Of a stretch of DNA of 64,000 nucleotides, positions 35,693 through 43,587 are shown in pieces. The DNA is from Emergencia sp. 1XD21-10 (GTDB taxonomy: Bacteria; Bacillota; Clostridia; Peptostreptococcales; Anaerovoracaceae). The stretch covers positions 1 to 64,000 of the forward strand of contig NZ_QWEQ01000002.1 of NCBI RefSeq assembly GCF_009936045.1, written 5' to 3'. How positions within the stretch are numbered: position 1 is the stretch's first letter; each line of letters starts with the position of its first letter. Under the pieces are notes generated by a model. The model was not told where the DNA came from, searched no databases, and worked only from the letters and a program-made list of their open reading frames with translations. The position numbers and the translations under genes are program-made.

Positions 35693-35721
35693 ATTGTATC
35701 ATATCAAATCGCATTTGTACA
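35693..35721 (-). promoter_or_regulatory. Promoter of the second riboswitch unit
   Basis: Minus strand TGTACA (35721-35716), 17 bp, TACAAT (35698-35693). Lies back to back with the rightward promoter at 35749-35778. Confidence 0.5.
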
Positions 35722-35748
35722 GAATCTTTTTTTGCCCCTATCCTCCGC

Positions 35749-35778
35749 TTGACAAAATACAACCTCCGGTAATATAAT
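35749..35778 (+). promoter_or_regulatory. Promoter of the cbiMNQO operon
   Basis: TTGACA (35749-35754), 18 bp, TATAAT (35773-35778), about 15 nt before the riboswitch. Confidence 0.8.
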
Positions 35779-35794
35779 GAGGTTACAATTGAAT

Positions 35795-35956
35795 GTATAA
35801 GGGTCCCTTTCAAGGGGTTTAAAAGAGAAGCAGGTGAAAGTCCTGCACGGTCGCGCCGCTGTAATGACGTAGCCCTATCTTAATTTATGTCACTGGGAAA
35901 CTGGGAAGGCAAGATAAGGGTGCCAGATGTCTAAGTCAGAAGAACTACCCAAATAC
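35795..35956 (+). promoter_or_regulatory. Cobalamin riboswitch of cbiMNQO
   Basis: Plus-strand RNA. P1 is GTATAAGGGT (35795-35804) with ACCCAAATAC (35947-35956), with two A-A mismatches. Core elements: AGCAGGTGAAAGTCCTGCA, GCGCCGCTGTAATGACG, GTCACTGGGAAACTGGGAAGG, and B12 box AGTCAGAAGAACTACCC (35934-35950). Very close to the family consensus. Confidence 0.95.
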
Positions 35957-36039
35957 AGCCAATTTACACAGGTTACGAACGATGACCGGGTGTGAACACG
36001 AAACGGAAAGTATTTTTTGCATACTTTTCTATCGCTGCA

Positions 36040-36066
36040 CCTGTCATAAATGACAGGATTTTTTAT
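36040..36066 (+). terminator. Riboswitch terminator upstream of cbiM
   Basis: CCTGTCA/TGACAGG (36040-36046, 36051-36057) with a TAAA loop and the tail ATTTTTTATT. A second hairpin just before it (GAAAGTA/TACTTTTC, about 36006-36028) may take part in switching. Confidence 0.85.
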
Positions 36067-36126
36067 TGCGTAGAGATACAACATTTCGTGTTTTGTTCAT
36101 TTGTTTATCAAGAAAGGAGATACTTT

Positions 36127-36876
36127 ATGACAAAAAGGCAAAAATTATTTTTATCAATTGTAACAGTTTTTTCACTGGTCTTTGGTATGGTTCCCACGGC
36201 AAATGCCATGCACATTATGGAGGGCTACTTACCCGGAACCTACTGTCTGGTATGGGGAGCGATATGCGTTCCATTTCTTATCTGGGGTTTTTTCTCCATC
36301 AGAAATACCCTTACAGATAATAGAAAAATTATCACTGTACTTGCCATGGCAGGTGCATTTATCTTTGTAATTTCCTCGCTAAAAATTCCATCGGTTACAG
36401 GAAGCTGCTCTCACATGACAGGAACCGGTCTTGGCGCAATCCTTTTCGGACCTGCAGCAGTCAGCATTTTGGGAATTATCGTACTTTTATTTCAGGCAAT
36501 TCTGCTGGCTCACGGCGGTCTTACTACCCTTGGAGCGAATACTTTCTCCATGGCTATCGCAGGACCTTTTATCACCTATGGCGTATACAAGCTATGCAAA
36601 AAGTTAAAGGTAAACAAAATGTTTTCTGTATTTCTGGCAGCTGCCTTAGGTGATTTGCTTACATACTGCATTACCAGTCTGCAGCTGGCTCTGGCTTATC
36701 CTTCAGAAGTAGGAGGTGTCGGTGCTTCTCTTGCGAAATTCATGGGTATTTTTGCTACGACGCAAGTACCTCTTGCTATCGTAGAAGGCATTTTGACTGT
36801 TATCATCGTCATCGGTTTAGAATCCTTTGCGAAACCTGAACTGAAATCAATCGGATTTATCAAGGAGGGCAAATAA
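36127..36876 (+). CDS. cbiM: Cobalt ECF transporter S component CbiM
   Basis: 249 aa from the ATG at 36127 behind AGGAGA. A cleavable-looking N-terminal peptide (about 1-27) ends ANA, just before MHIMEGYLP. In CbiM/NikM the mature Met-His N-terminus folds into the protein and binds the metal, so processing here is meaningful. Several transmembrane helices and the motifs [18 protein letters not shown] and [14 protein letters not shown] are typical. First gene of the B12-riboswitch-controlled cobalt importer. Confidence 0.97.
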   Translation: MTKRQKLFLSIVTVFSLVFGMVPTANAMHIMEGYLPGTYCLVWGAICVPFLIWGFFSIRNTLTDNRKIITVLAMAGAFIFVISSLKIPSVTGSCSHMTGTGLGAILFGPAAVSILGIIVLLFQAILLAHGGLTTLGANTFSMAIAGPFITYGVYKLCKKLKVNKMFSVFLAAALGDLLTYCITSLQLALAYPSEVGGVGASLAKFMGIFATTQVPLAIVEGILTVIIVIGLESFAKPELKSIGFIKEGK

Positions 36877-36877
36877 T

Positions 36878-37198
36878 ATGGATAAGAAGAAATCTAAAAA
36901 GGGTCTTGTGGTTCTGCTTCTGATTCTGGCAATTCTCATCGCAGTCGTACCCTTCTTAATGCTCAAAGACGCTGAATTTGGCGGCTCTGATGACGCTGCC
37001 GGCGGCGCTATAGAAGAGATACAGGGCGGTGAATATGAACCTTGGTTTACACCGATTTTGGAAAGCTATCTGGGCGGTGAAATTCCCGGTGAAATCGAAA
37101 GTTTAATTTTCTGCGTACAGACCGGTATCGGAGTCGGCATTCTCGCCTTCTTTATGGGTCGGTTTTACGAAAGAAAAAAATGGATGAAGGATGAATAA
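36878..37198 (+). CDS. cbiN: Cobalt transporter auxiliary subunit CbiN
   Basis: 106 aa, one base after cbiM. Two transmembrane helices (about 8-27 and 83-100) enclose an extracytoplasmic loop with FGGSDDAAGGAIEEI and EPWFTPIL, the usual CbiN pattern. CbiN helps CbiM bind and take up Co2+. Confidence 0.95.
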   Translation: MDKKKSKKGLVVLLLILAILIAVVPFLMLKDAEFGGSDDAAGGAIEEIQGGEYEPWFTPILESYLGGEIPGEIESLIFCVQTGIGVGILAFFMGRFYERKKWMKDE

Positions 37199-37205
37199 AT
37201 AAATT

Positions 37206-37982
37206 ATGATTATTGTAGATAAGCTGTGCTATTTGTCAAAACTCAGATATGTAAACCCCATGGAAAAGTTCGCTTTTGCAATGCTGACTCTCATTTTTTG
37301 TATTGTCAGTCGTTCCATTGCTATGGGCGTCTTTGTCATTGGAGTCAACAGCTGGCTAACCATTGTTCGCGGCGGTATTTCCGCTGCCAGATACAGAAAT
37401 TTGATGATGGTTCCCCTGGCCTTTCTCATACTGAGCACTGCTGCCATTATCATCAACATCGGAAAACGTCCCCTTGACGCCTTTGCAGTTCCTATTGGAA
37501 GCTGGTACGTCACTGGAAGTTTTGCAGGCATTTTGCATGGGGCACAGCTTATCACTACAGCACTAGCCGCCGTATCCTGTCTATACTTTTTATCTTTTAA
37601 TACTACTATGACAGATATTCTAAGCGTCCTCAGAAAGCTTCATGTGCCAGCTCTTATGATAGAGCTCATGCTTCTAATTTACCGCTATATCTTTGTGCTG
37701 CTGGACGTAGCCTACTACATTTCCACTTCACAAAGCGCCCGCCTTGGACACAAGGATTTTAAAACATCAATAAAATCTTTTGCCTCTATGGTGCAGGCAC
37801 TGTTTATCAGATCTATGAAGCGTTCCAGAAATCTTTATGACGCTATGGAGTCCAGAGGATATGATGGTGAAATTAGAGTGCTGGAAGAAAGCCATCCCAC
37901 CAGCAAAAGAAATATCTACTACATTGTACTTTATGAAACTGCCCTTCTGGCTTTTACTTTATGGTTTAAATTATGGAGATAG
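37206..37982 (+). CDS. cbiQ: ECF transporter transmembrane subunit CbiQ
   Basis: 258 aa with five or so transmembrane helices. Begins with the family-type YVNPMEKFAF and carries the coupling helix motifs near the C-terminus (SQSARLG and SRNLYDAMESRGYDGE) that contact the ATPase. Follows cbiN by 7 bp. Confidence 0.95.
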   Translation: MIIVDKLCYLSKLRYVNPMEKFAFAMLTLIFCIVSRSIAMGVFVIGVNSWLTIVRGGISAARYRNLMMVPLAFLILSTAAIIINIGKRPLDAFAVPIGSWYVTGSFAGILHGAQLITTALAAVSCLYFLSFNTTMTDILSVLRKLHVPALMIELMLLIYRYIFVLLDVAYYISTSQSARLGHKDFKTSIKSFASMVQALFIRSMKRSRNLYDAMESRGYDGEIRVLEESHPTSKRNIYYIVLYETALLAFTLWFKLWR

Positions 37983-37999
37983 GAGCTTCCGCGAAAGAC

Positions 38000-38842
38000 A
38001 TGACGAAAGATATTATCATTAAAGCAGACAATTTATTTTTTTCCTACGACGACGAAAAAAGCTATTCCTTAAACGGACTCAGTCTGGAAATTGAGCGTGG
38101 CCGTAAGGTTGCCTTTATGGGTGCAAACGGCGCTGGAAAGTCTACTTTTTTCCTGTGCTTAAACGGCATTCACAAACCTTCAGAAGGTACACTCTACTTA
38201 GACGGAAAGCCTGTGGACTACAGCAAAAAAGGTCTTTTAGACCTTCGAAGCAAGGTAGGCATTGTCTTTCAGGACCCGGATAATCAGCTGTTTTCTGCCT
38301 CAGTGACACAGGAAATTTCCTTCGGCGCTCTTAACATGGGAATGAGCGAGCAAGATGCACGCAAAGAGGTCGCAAAAGTCATCGAAACTCTGGAAATTAC
38401 AGATTTTCAGCATAAACCCACCCACTCTCTTTCCGGAGGTCAAAAGAAACAGGTTTCTATTGCCGATGTTTTAGTCATGCACCCGGAAATCATCATTTTA
38501 GATGAACCAGCCTCCTCTCTCGACCCTAAGCATACAATCATCGTCAACAAAATTGTGGATATGCTCGTAGAACAAGGTATTACAATTCTTATGTCCACCC
38601 ATAACGTCGATTATGCTTTGGAATGGGCTGATGAAATCGTATTAATTGCAGAAGGTAAAACACTGATGCACGGCACTCCTGTCGAGGTTTTTTCAAACGA
38701 CACTATCTTGCAGCAGACCAATTTAAAAAAGCCTGCAGCCATGGAGCTCTTTGAAAGCCTCGTAAAAAAAGGCATCCTGCCTGCGGATCTGCCGGTACCA
38801 AAATCCCTGAAGGTTCTTGAGGAATATATTAGTGCGGTTTAA
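38000..38842 (+). CDS. cbiO: Cobalt ECF transporter ATPase CbiO
   Basis: 280 aa from MTKDIII at 38000 (AGGAG lies 14 bases upstream); an in-frame ATG at 37973 would overlap cbiQ by 10 bp and is the alternative. ABC ATPase with Walker A GANGAGKST, Q-loop VFQDPDNQLFSASV, signature LSGGQKKQVSIA, Walker B IIILDEPASSLD and the switch His in MSTHNVDYAL. Powers cobalt uptake with CbiMNQ. No terminator is obvious before the convergent toxin gene 12 bp on. Confidence 0.96.
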   Translation: MTKDIIIKADNLFFSYDDEKSYSLNGLSLEIERGRKVAFMGANGAGKSTFFLCLNGIHKPSEGTLYLDGKPVDYSKKGLLDLRSKVGIVFQDPDNQLFSASVTQEISFGALNMGMSEQDARKEVAKVIETLEITDFQHKPTHSLSGGQKKQVSIADVLVMHPEIIILDEPASSLDPKHTIIVNKIVDMLVEQGITILMSTHNVDYALEWADEIVLIAEGKTLMHGTPVEVFSNDTILQQTNLKKPAAMELFESLVKKGILPADLPVPKSLKVLEEYISAV

Positions 38843-38854
38843 TTTGTGTCTCCG

Positions 38855-39169
38855 TTATTTAATTTTACTTTCATAATCTTGTAACTCGTGAAAAATCTTA
38901 TCTACGATTGCAACATTGCCATCAAGACGGAATAACATAAAATATCTATGTGATACGAAATTAATTCTTTTATATCCAAATTCTGATAATTTGGGATGCT
39001 CACAATAACGCAAAGAGCCCGCTACGTTTTCCAAGTTTTTTACAGTTATCATAAAGTCATTGAGCACATTTTTAGCTGCCTGACGACTCTTTTTTACTTC
39101 CAATAGATACCTTATGGAGCACTCCAGGTCATTCTCTGCATCTGTGGTGATTATAACTTTATAGTTCAT
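38855..39169 (-). CDS. RelE/ParE-family toxin
   Basis: 104 aa. YKVIITTDAENDLECSIRYLLEV at the N-terminus and the C-terminal RYFMLFRLDGNVAIVDKIFHELQDYE match the RelE/ParE fold, in which the members either cut mRNA on the ribosome or poison gyrase; these cannot be told apart by eye. Overlaps the antitoxin by 11 bp, as in classical toxin-antitoxin pairs. Confidence 0.88.
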   Translation of the reverse strand: MNYKVIITTDAENDLECSIRYLLEVKKSRQAAKNVLNDFMITVKNLENVAGSLRYCEHPKLSEFGYKRINFVSHRYFMLFRLDGNVAIVDKIFHELQDYESKIK

Positions 39170-39452
39170 ATCTCTTTCTTATTTCTGAAGCAACTTCATC
39201 CCACGGTTTTACCATACCCTCATCAGCATGATTTCTCGCCTGTTCTAGTTTCTGCAAAATCTCTTTTTCTGTTAATGGCTCAAATGGATTTGCTGGTGTT
39301 GCTGTTTTAATTTCAAAAGGAAATCCACCATATGCAAGCGCTTGCACTAAAAACATGCGTATGGCTGATGTTGTATCAGTCCCTAGTTCTTTAAATAAGC
39401 TATCTATTTTTTCTTTTAAATCATCATCAACTCTTACTTGTATAGTACTCAA
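39159..39452 (-). CDS. RelB/DinJ-family antitoxin
   Basis: 97 aa from a TTG at 39452 with GAGGTG eight bases upstream (a GTG at 39461 is also possible but would overlap that site). STIQVRVDDDLKEKIDSLFKELGTDTTSAIRMFL is the ribbon-helix-helix DNA-binding part of the DinJ/RelB group. The C-terminal half, rich in Glu and Lys, should wrap the toxin. A promoter with TTGCAA, 17 bp, TATAAT lies just upstream. Confidence 0.88.
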   Translation of the reverse strand: MSTIQVRVDDDLKEKIDSLFKELGTDTTSAIRMFLVQALAYGGFPFEIKTATPANPFEPLTEKEILQKLEQARNHADEGMVKPWDEVASEIRKRYEL

Positions 39453-39479
39453 TTTTAGCACCTCGCTCTCTTCTATTTT

Positions 39480-39508
39480 ATTATACTGCTATTGTATTGT
39501 TTTTGCAA
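39480..39508 (-). promoter_or_regulatory. Promoter of the toxin-antitoxin operon
   Basis: Minus strand TTGCAA (39508-39503), 17 bp, TATAAT (39485-39480), 28 bp before the antitoxin start. Confidence 0.7.
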
Positions 39509-39823
39509 TGTTTACACTAAAAAGCCGCGCGGATGAACCCCGAAAGATTTTGAAACCAACCAATGCCGATATATTGCGTATGTTTGTCAGCCAAGTTAAA
39601 CTGACAAAAAACAAGAATCCGTCAGTTCTGTCAGCACTATGGGTTAAAGGTTTTCGCGCATTTATTGTGATTGTCTTTTTCTCTATAAAGTTTAAAACCT
39701 TTCAGTAGTTTTCGCTGTAAATAATACGTGTGTTCATAATTAAAATGAGCATGATAACTTTTTAAAATTTGTCTTATATCATTACATTTATTTGATCATT
39801 CGCATATAGTATTTGCATTTTCT
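39509..39823. other. Gene-free stretch between antitoxin promoter and RT relic
   Basis: No gene supported. Contains an inverted repeat AACTGAC (39599-39605)/GTCAGTT (39621-39627) and otherwise AT-rich sequence. No copy of the variable-region template was found here. Confidence 0.45.
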
Positions 39824-40592
39824 TTAATTTTGCTGGTATTTATATTTAGTCTGCCGCTTTACTTTCCGTATTACTTTACCTGTATCGGTAAGATAAAAAT
39901 GCCAACCCAGATAATTAACACCGTTTCTTATAGGAAAAATTTGCGTTTTTTCATTGAACTCCAATTGCAATTCTTTATTCAGATATTCTGACATCGCTTT
40001 GAGGCAACACTGCAAATACTTTTTATCATTGTGAATTAAAACACAATCATCCATATATCGAGAATAATATTTGACTTTCAGTTTTTTTAAGTCTGTCTAA
40101 GCCATCGAGATAATAAATTGCAAACCACTGATTGGTTTGATTCCCCATTGGAATTCCTTTATCTGGAGTGACTTCAAAGCTATCAACATCAATACAATTA
40201 AAGAATTTACGGACATCACATTTTAGAAAGAAGCCTTCTTGTCCATTATTTTTATAAAACCTCTTCATAAACTTTGAAAGACGTTTTATCGCAAAATGTG
40301 TACCTTTTCCTAAGCGACATGCTGCATTATCATATATCAATCTCCTGCCCAGCAGTGATGTTAAAGCTTCATCACACAGGCAGTGCGGTACAACTCTGTC
40401 AACATAATACAGTGCATGAACTTCCCTCTTCTTCGGAGCATATACCATAAAACTGTAATATCCGCTAATCAAGTTCTCGGCAAAGTGCAGTTCAAATTCG
40501 ATAACCTCTTTCTCATTTCGCTTACCCCGTCTGGCAACGGTATGCACTTTATATAAATTTTGAAAATCCCATACTTTTTCATAGTCCATCAT
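39824..40592 (-). pseudogene. Broken DGR-type reverse transcriptase
   Basis: Two frames together encode one reverse transcriptase. The first part (40592-40047, from MMDYEKVWDF) holds NLYKVHTVARRGKRN, PKKREVHALYYVDRVVPHCL, FFLKCDVRKFFNCID and GIPMGNQTNQWFAIYYLDGLD, where the (T)-N/S-Q motif is of the kind found in diversity-generating retroelements. The second (to 39824) continues with YYSRYMDDCVLIHND, the catalytic YxDD box, and NYLGWHFYLTDTGK. They are out of frame because of one extra A in an A7 run (40088-40082). In addition about 30-40 residues of the palm are missing between CID and SFEVTPDKGIP. Either lesion would inactivate it. The homopolymer could be a sequencing error, the deletion could not. 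Confidence 0.85.
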
Positions 40593-40613
40593 AAACTTAT
40601 CTCTTTCCTGTTG

Positions 40614-40928
40614 TCAGCAAAAAGTGCAGAAGAGTTTTTTCTGCACTTTATAGATTTCATAAGCTTTTGCGTATCCAAGTACCTTTAAATCAGTCAATGC
40701 TTTTCTTTGCAGTTCTAATCGTTTCTGCTGCGCCAGTAAATCATCTTTTGAAATGAAAACGTCATTTGCCCGATAAATATTTTCTATCACGTTCAGTATA
40801 AGACTCTGTAATCTCGAAACAAAGGTAAAACGAAATTTTTTCGGTGATTTCTGCGTTATCGTCATAATGTAACTACACAAATCCTTCGCCTTTGTAGTCA
40901 CAGTCAGTTCACTTTGCTTCTGCTTCAT
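40614..40928 (-). CDS. Avd-like DGR accessory protein, apparently C-terminally shortened
   Basis: 104 aa from MKQKQSE at 40928, with CAGGAG upstream. A helical bundle of the Avd/IVS four-helix type: TKAKDLCSYIMTITQKSPKKF, LQSLILNVIENIYRANDVF and LELQRKALTDLKVLGYAKA. In DGRs, Avd binds the reverse transcriptase and template RNA. Related proteins usually continue about 20 residues beyond this last helix; here the end (YKVQKKLFCTFC) looks like out-of-family sequence, so a deletion may have fused it to other DNA. It lies between the target gene and the RT, as expected, with only 21 bp to the RT start. Confidence 0.75.
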   Translation of the reverse strand: MKQKQSELTVTTKAKDLCSYIMTITQKSPKKFRFTFVSRLQSLILNVIENIYRANDVFISKDDLLAQQKRLELQRKALTDLKVLGYAKAYEIYKVQKKLFCTFC

Positions 40929-40997
40929 ATGTTTCTCCTGTTTAAGTTCCCCTTCTGACTGCTTCGCAGCCATCTTCCCCAAAGGGGGGAGAAAGAT

Positions 40998-41014
40998 TTG
41001 CGCCTTCGGCGCAA
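40998..41014. repeat. Hairpin downstream of the DGR variable region
   Basis: TTGCGCC-TTC-GGCGCAA, a perfect 7-bp palindrome, 24 bp beyond the stop codon of the target gene. In several DGRs a hairpin or cruciform just past the variable region is needed for retrohoming. Its position fits, but simple hairpins also have other roles. Confidence 0.55.
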
Positions 41015-41037
41015 GGGAAGATTTCTGATTTGCAGAT

Positions 41038-43572
41038 TTAAGATGCCAGATTAATCCATAAAGCAGGACGAACCCCACGAGAATTATTGCTAACATAGCT
41101 ACCACTGTAATTAATGACGCCGTCTATATTTACAATTGCCGCACTATCACTACTCGAACCAGGGGAGCGCAGCCACCACCGGCATGCGTCGTCACTTATA
41201 TTATATACACCTTGTTTAATAGCATAATCTGTTGGTCTGCAGATCCATTCTTCATCCGTTTTAAAATATTTTTCTGCCTCATCAATTGACAGTAAAAATA
41301 TTTTGTCGATGGTATTTTTTCCTCCATCAGTACCATATCTAGAATTCTTATTGTTCTGCAGTCTCGTTTCCTCAATGCAACTCAACTGTGTCTCCGAAAA
41401 AGAATTTTTTAAAAATTCTTCATTCAACCAACTTCTTAAGTCCGATGATTTCCACGTAATGTCTTTCCACTCATCATAATACGGTTTTGCATCCAAAGTA
41501 TATTTACTAATCAACAACAGCCCAGATTCCTTTTTGTCTAGTACAATCCATTCAATATTTTCTTTTCCATTTTGAGTTTGATTATCCTGTTCATATGAGC
41601 CAAAAAAGTAGCTATCGCCAATCTTAAAATTATCAGCATTTTTACCATATTCTCCACTAAAGCACTTCTCTATCTGTGCTTTCGCATCTTTGTAGCCACC
41701 TAATGCTGCTAATCTTTGAACCCCTTCTTGAAGCTGCCCCTTCTGCATCATTGTTACTGCTTCACGATATTTACATTCTGTAATCATATTTCTGCTTTCT
41801 TTATAATTACCCATTTTAGTGAACTTCTTGATTGCTTCTTGGTACTTACCTTCTTCCAGCAAATTCTTTGCGCTGCTGTATTGGACATTTGGAATGATAA
41901 CTTCCTCCGTAACAAAACCTAAAATGCCACAGATAATTACCGCCGGAACAATAATCATTGTCCATTTCTTAATCAGTTTAGCCTTTCGCTTTGCATTTGC
42001 TTTCCTTGCCTCTTGATTAGCCTTTCTTGTCGCTATTTCTTGTTGACAAATATCTACCAGTTTTGCAGTATCTTTCCACTCAATAATACTTTGTAATTCC
42101 TCTATTGCTCTTTCATAAGAAGAAATTGTATTTCTCATCATTAATTTCTTCGCTGTGTCATAGACTGCGTCTTTCCTTGCAATCTCCGCGTCTTCCAAAC
42201 ATTTCTCTGCTAAAACATCAGCATCCTCAAATCCGGCTATCATTTGGAACTTTTCTGCCGCTTCTTTGAATTCACTTTCTATTTTAGCGTTTTCCATTAA
42301 TTCCTTCGCGTTATTATAGATGGCTGTTTTTCTTGCTAATTCATTTCGCTCATTGATATATGTAATGTACCTCTGTAGTTCGGTAACTAATGCAATATCG
42401 CCAAACCTAATCGCCTTCTGATAATTGTTCTCTTCTTCAAAGGATTTCGAACAATCTCTCAGTGCTTCTTTTGTTCTAACTTTCTGTTGTGCCATGAGCT
42501 TTCCAAGATAGCCTCTTGCGTTTTCCGGGTCTAAATCCAGCACCTTTTCGCAGTATTCATTTGCACTTGTAAAATCACCATCTTCAAGGAACATAAAAGC
42601 ACGTTTTAACAGCGCCTCTGCATTTCCTCCTGTGCTGCTGACTACTACTGTTTCCTTTGCTGTCTGTTTTGTTTCCTCCGCTGCGGTAATTTTCTTAATT
42701 CCACGAATTAAGTCCTGCATAAATCCTAGCTTGGACATGTCCTGTGCCTGCAAATGAGAAAACTCTTCCGGTAAATCGTATGGGTCCATATCCTTGTAAG
42801 CAGGAATTAACATTTTCTTAGCATCACGCTTAATTAAGGAAAGATATCTGCTCCATTCATTTTTTACCCAAACTGCATTAAAATGTTCTGATTTTGTTCC
42901 CAGCACTACCATGACCTTTGCAGAGTTTAATGCTGCAAATATGTACGGCTCGTAAGCTGAACCTAGTTTATCTTCCAAGGTAATTCTTGCAAAGAACACC
43001 CGAAAGCCTTCCTGTGTCAGCTGATGATACAGGTCGTTAGCAAGAACTGAATCCGGTGTTCTTCGTCCTTGATTGTCCGTTTCTTTGTAACAGATAAACA
43101 CATCAAACGGTTCTTCCCTCTGTGAAATGGCAAGAATACCTTTTTGAATATTGTCTATTGCTTCTGCTTCTTCTTCATAAACAACTTTTTGATAACCATC
43201 AGCGTGCTGCAAAGCAGCTTTGTAATCTTCGTCCGTATAAATAGACGCATACTGTGCACGGTTCACCGTCGGTACACGCTTATGAGTGACCGGATCTTCA
43301 ACATATTCAATTCCGTAACGACAAAGAACTAAAGACCAATAAGCTTCGGCATCTGTACTGTCTTCGTTGAGAATCTGTTCATAAATTCCCATTGCTTTAT
43401 CGTACTCGTTGCTGCGTCTGAAATGATTTGCACGATCGTAAAGATTGGCTCGTTTTTCATCATCAAGTTTTGGCAGCGTCTGTTTTGTTCCGCAATATTC
43501 ACAGGTTGCTACAGTTTCGTTGTTTGTGATTTCAAGTGTGCCACCACACATTTTACATTTAAAAATTGACAT
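41038..43572 (-). CDS. Zinc-ribbon/TIR/TPR membrane protein with C-type-lectin-like DGR variable end
   Basis: 844 aa, AAGGAG before the ATG. Zinc ribbon (C6, C9, C24, C27), a TPR-like pair (about 38-75), a TIR domain (about 155-275: FDVFICYKE, TPDSVLANDLYHQL, then GSAYEPYI with a possible catalytic Glu at about 208), further TPR-like repeats (about 315-520), one transmembrane helix (about 530-552), more TPR-like helices, and a C-terminal lectin-like domain (about 645-844) ending WWLRSPG...GVRPALWINLAS. The 41158-41080 stretch has 21 of 26 codons ending in a pyrimidine, as expected where AAY template codons were mutated. With Avd and RT next door I call it the DGR target. TIR domains of this kind hydrolyse NAD or signal; the lectin end would sense a ligand outside the membrane. 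Confidence 0.8.
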   Translation of the reverse strand: MSIFKCKMCGGTLEITNNETVATCEYCGTKQTLPKLDDEKRANLYDRANHFRRSNEYDKAMGIYEQILNEDSTDAEAYWSLVLCRYGIEYVEDPVTHKRVPTVNRAQYASIYTDEDYKAALQHADGYQKVVYEEEAEAIDNIQKGILAISQREEPFDVFICYKETDNQGRRTPDSVLANDLYHQLTQEGFRVFFARITLEDKLGSAYEPYIFAALNSAKVMVVLGTKSEHFNAVWVKNEWSRYLSLIKRDAKKMLIPAYKDMDPYDLPEEFSHLQAQDMSKLGFMQDLIRGIKKITAAEETKQTAKETVVVSSTGGNAEALLKRAFMFLEDGDFTSANEYCEKVLDLDPENARGYLGKLMAQQKVRTKEALRDCSKSFEEENNYQKAIRFGDIALVTELQRYITYINERNELARKTAIYNNAKELMENAKIESEFKEAAEKFQMIAGFEDADVLAEKCLEDAEIARKDAVYDTAKKLMMRNTISSYERAIEELQSIIEWKDTAKLVDICQQEIATRKANQEARKANAKRKAKLIKKWTMIIVPAVIICGILGFVTEEVIIPNVQYSSAKNLLEEGKYQEAIKKFTKMGNYKESRNMITECKYREAVTMMQKGQLQEGVQRLAALGGYKDAKAQIEKCFSGEYGKNADNFKIGDSYFFGSYEQDNQTQNGKENIEWIVLDKKESGLLLISKYTLDAKPYYDEWKDITWKSSDLRSWLNEEFLKNSFSETQLSCIEETRLQNNKNSRYGTDGGKNTIDKIFLLSIDEAEKYFKTDEEWICRPTDYAIKQGVYNISDDACRWWLRSPGSSSDSAAIVNIDGVINYSGSYVSNNSRGVRPALWINLAS
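41041..41178 (-). other. Putative DGR variable region (VR)
   Basis: 3' end of the TIR/lectin gene from the WW codons (41178-41173) to the stop. The framework (WWLRSPG, AA, DG, GVRPALW) is the invariable scaffold, and the Asn/Ser/Tyr-rich positions between are the exposed, diversified ones in this fold. No template repeat is found in the window, so VR identity rests on position, fold and codon pattern. Confidence 0.6.
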
Positions 43573-43587
43573 TGTTATTCTCCTTAA

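Noticed and set aside
39526-39545. Possible remnant of a DGR template repeat (GGGGTTCATCC on the minus strand resembles the GGGGTTCGTCC of the variable region)
   Set aside because: Only 11 bases agree, with no similarity beyond them; this is within chance.
40082-40088. Programmed ribosomal frameshift in the A7 run of the reverse transcriptase
   Set aside because: The phase needed is +1, not the usual -1 on A AAA AAC, and the RT also lacks part of its palm, so decay is simpler.
39824-40928. Retron or group II intron
   Set aside because: No maturase domain, no msr/msd-like RNA was recognised, and an Avd-like gene plus lectin-like target lie next to the RT, which fits a DGR.
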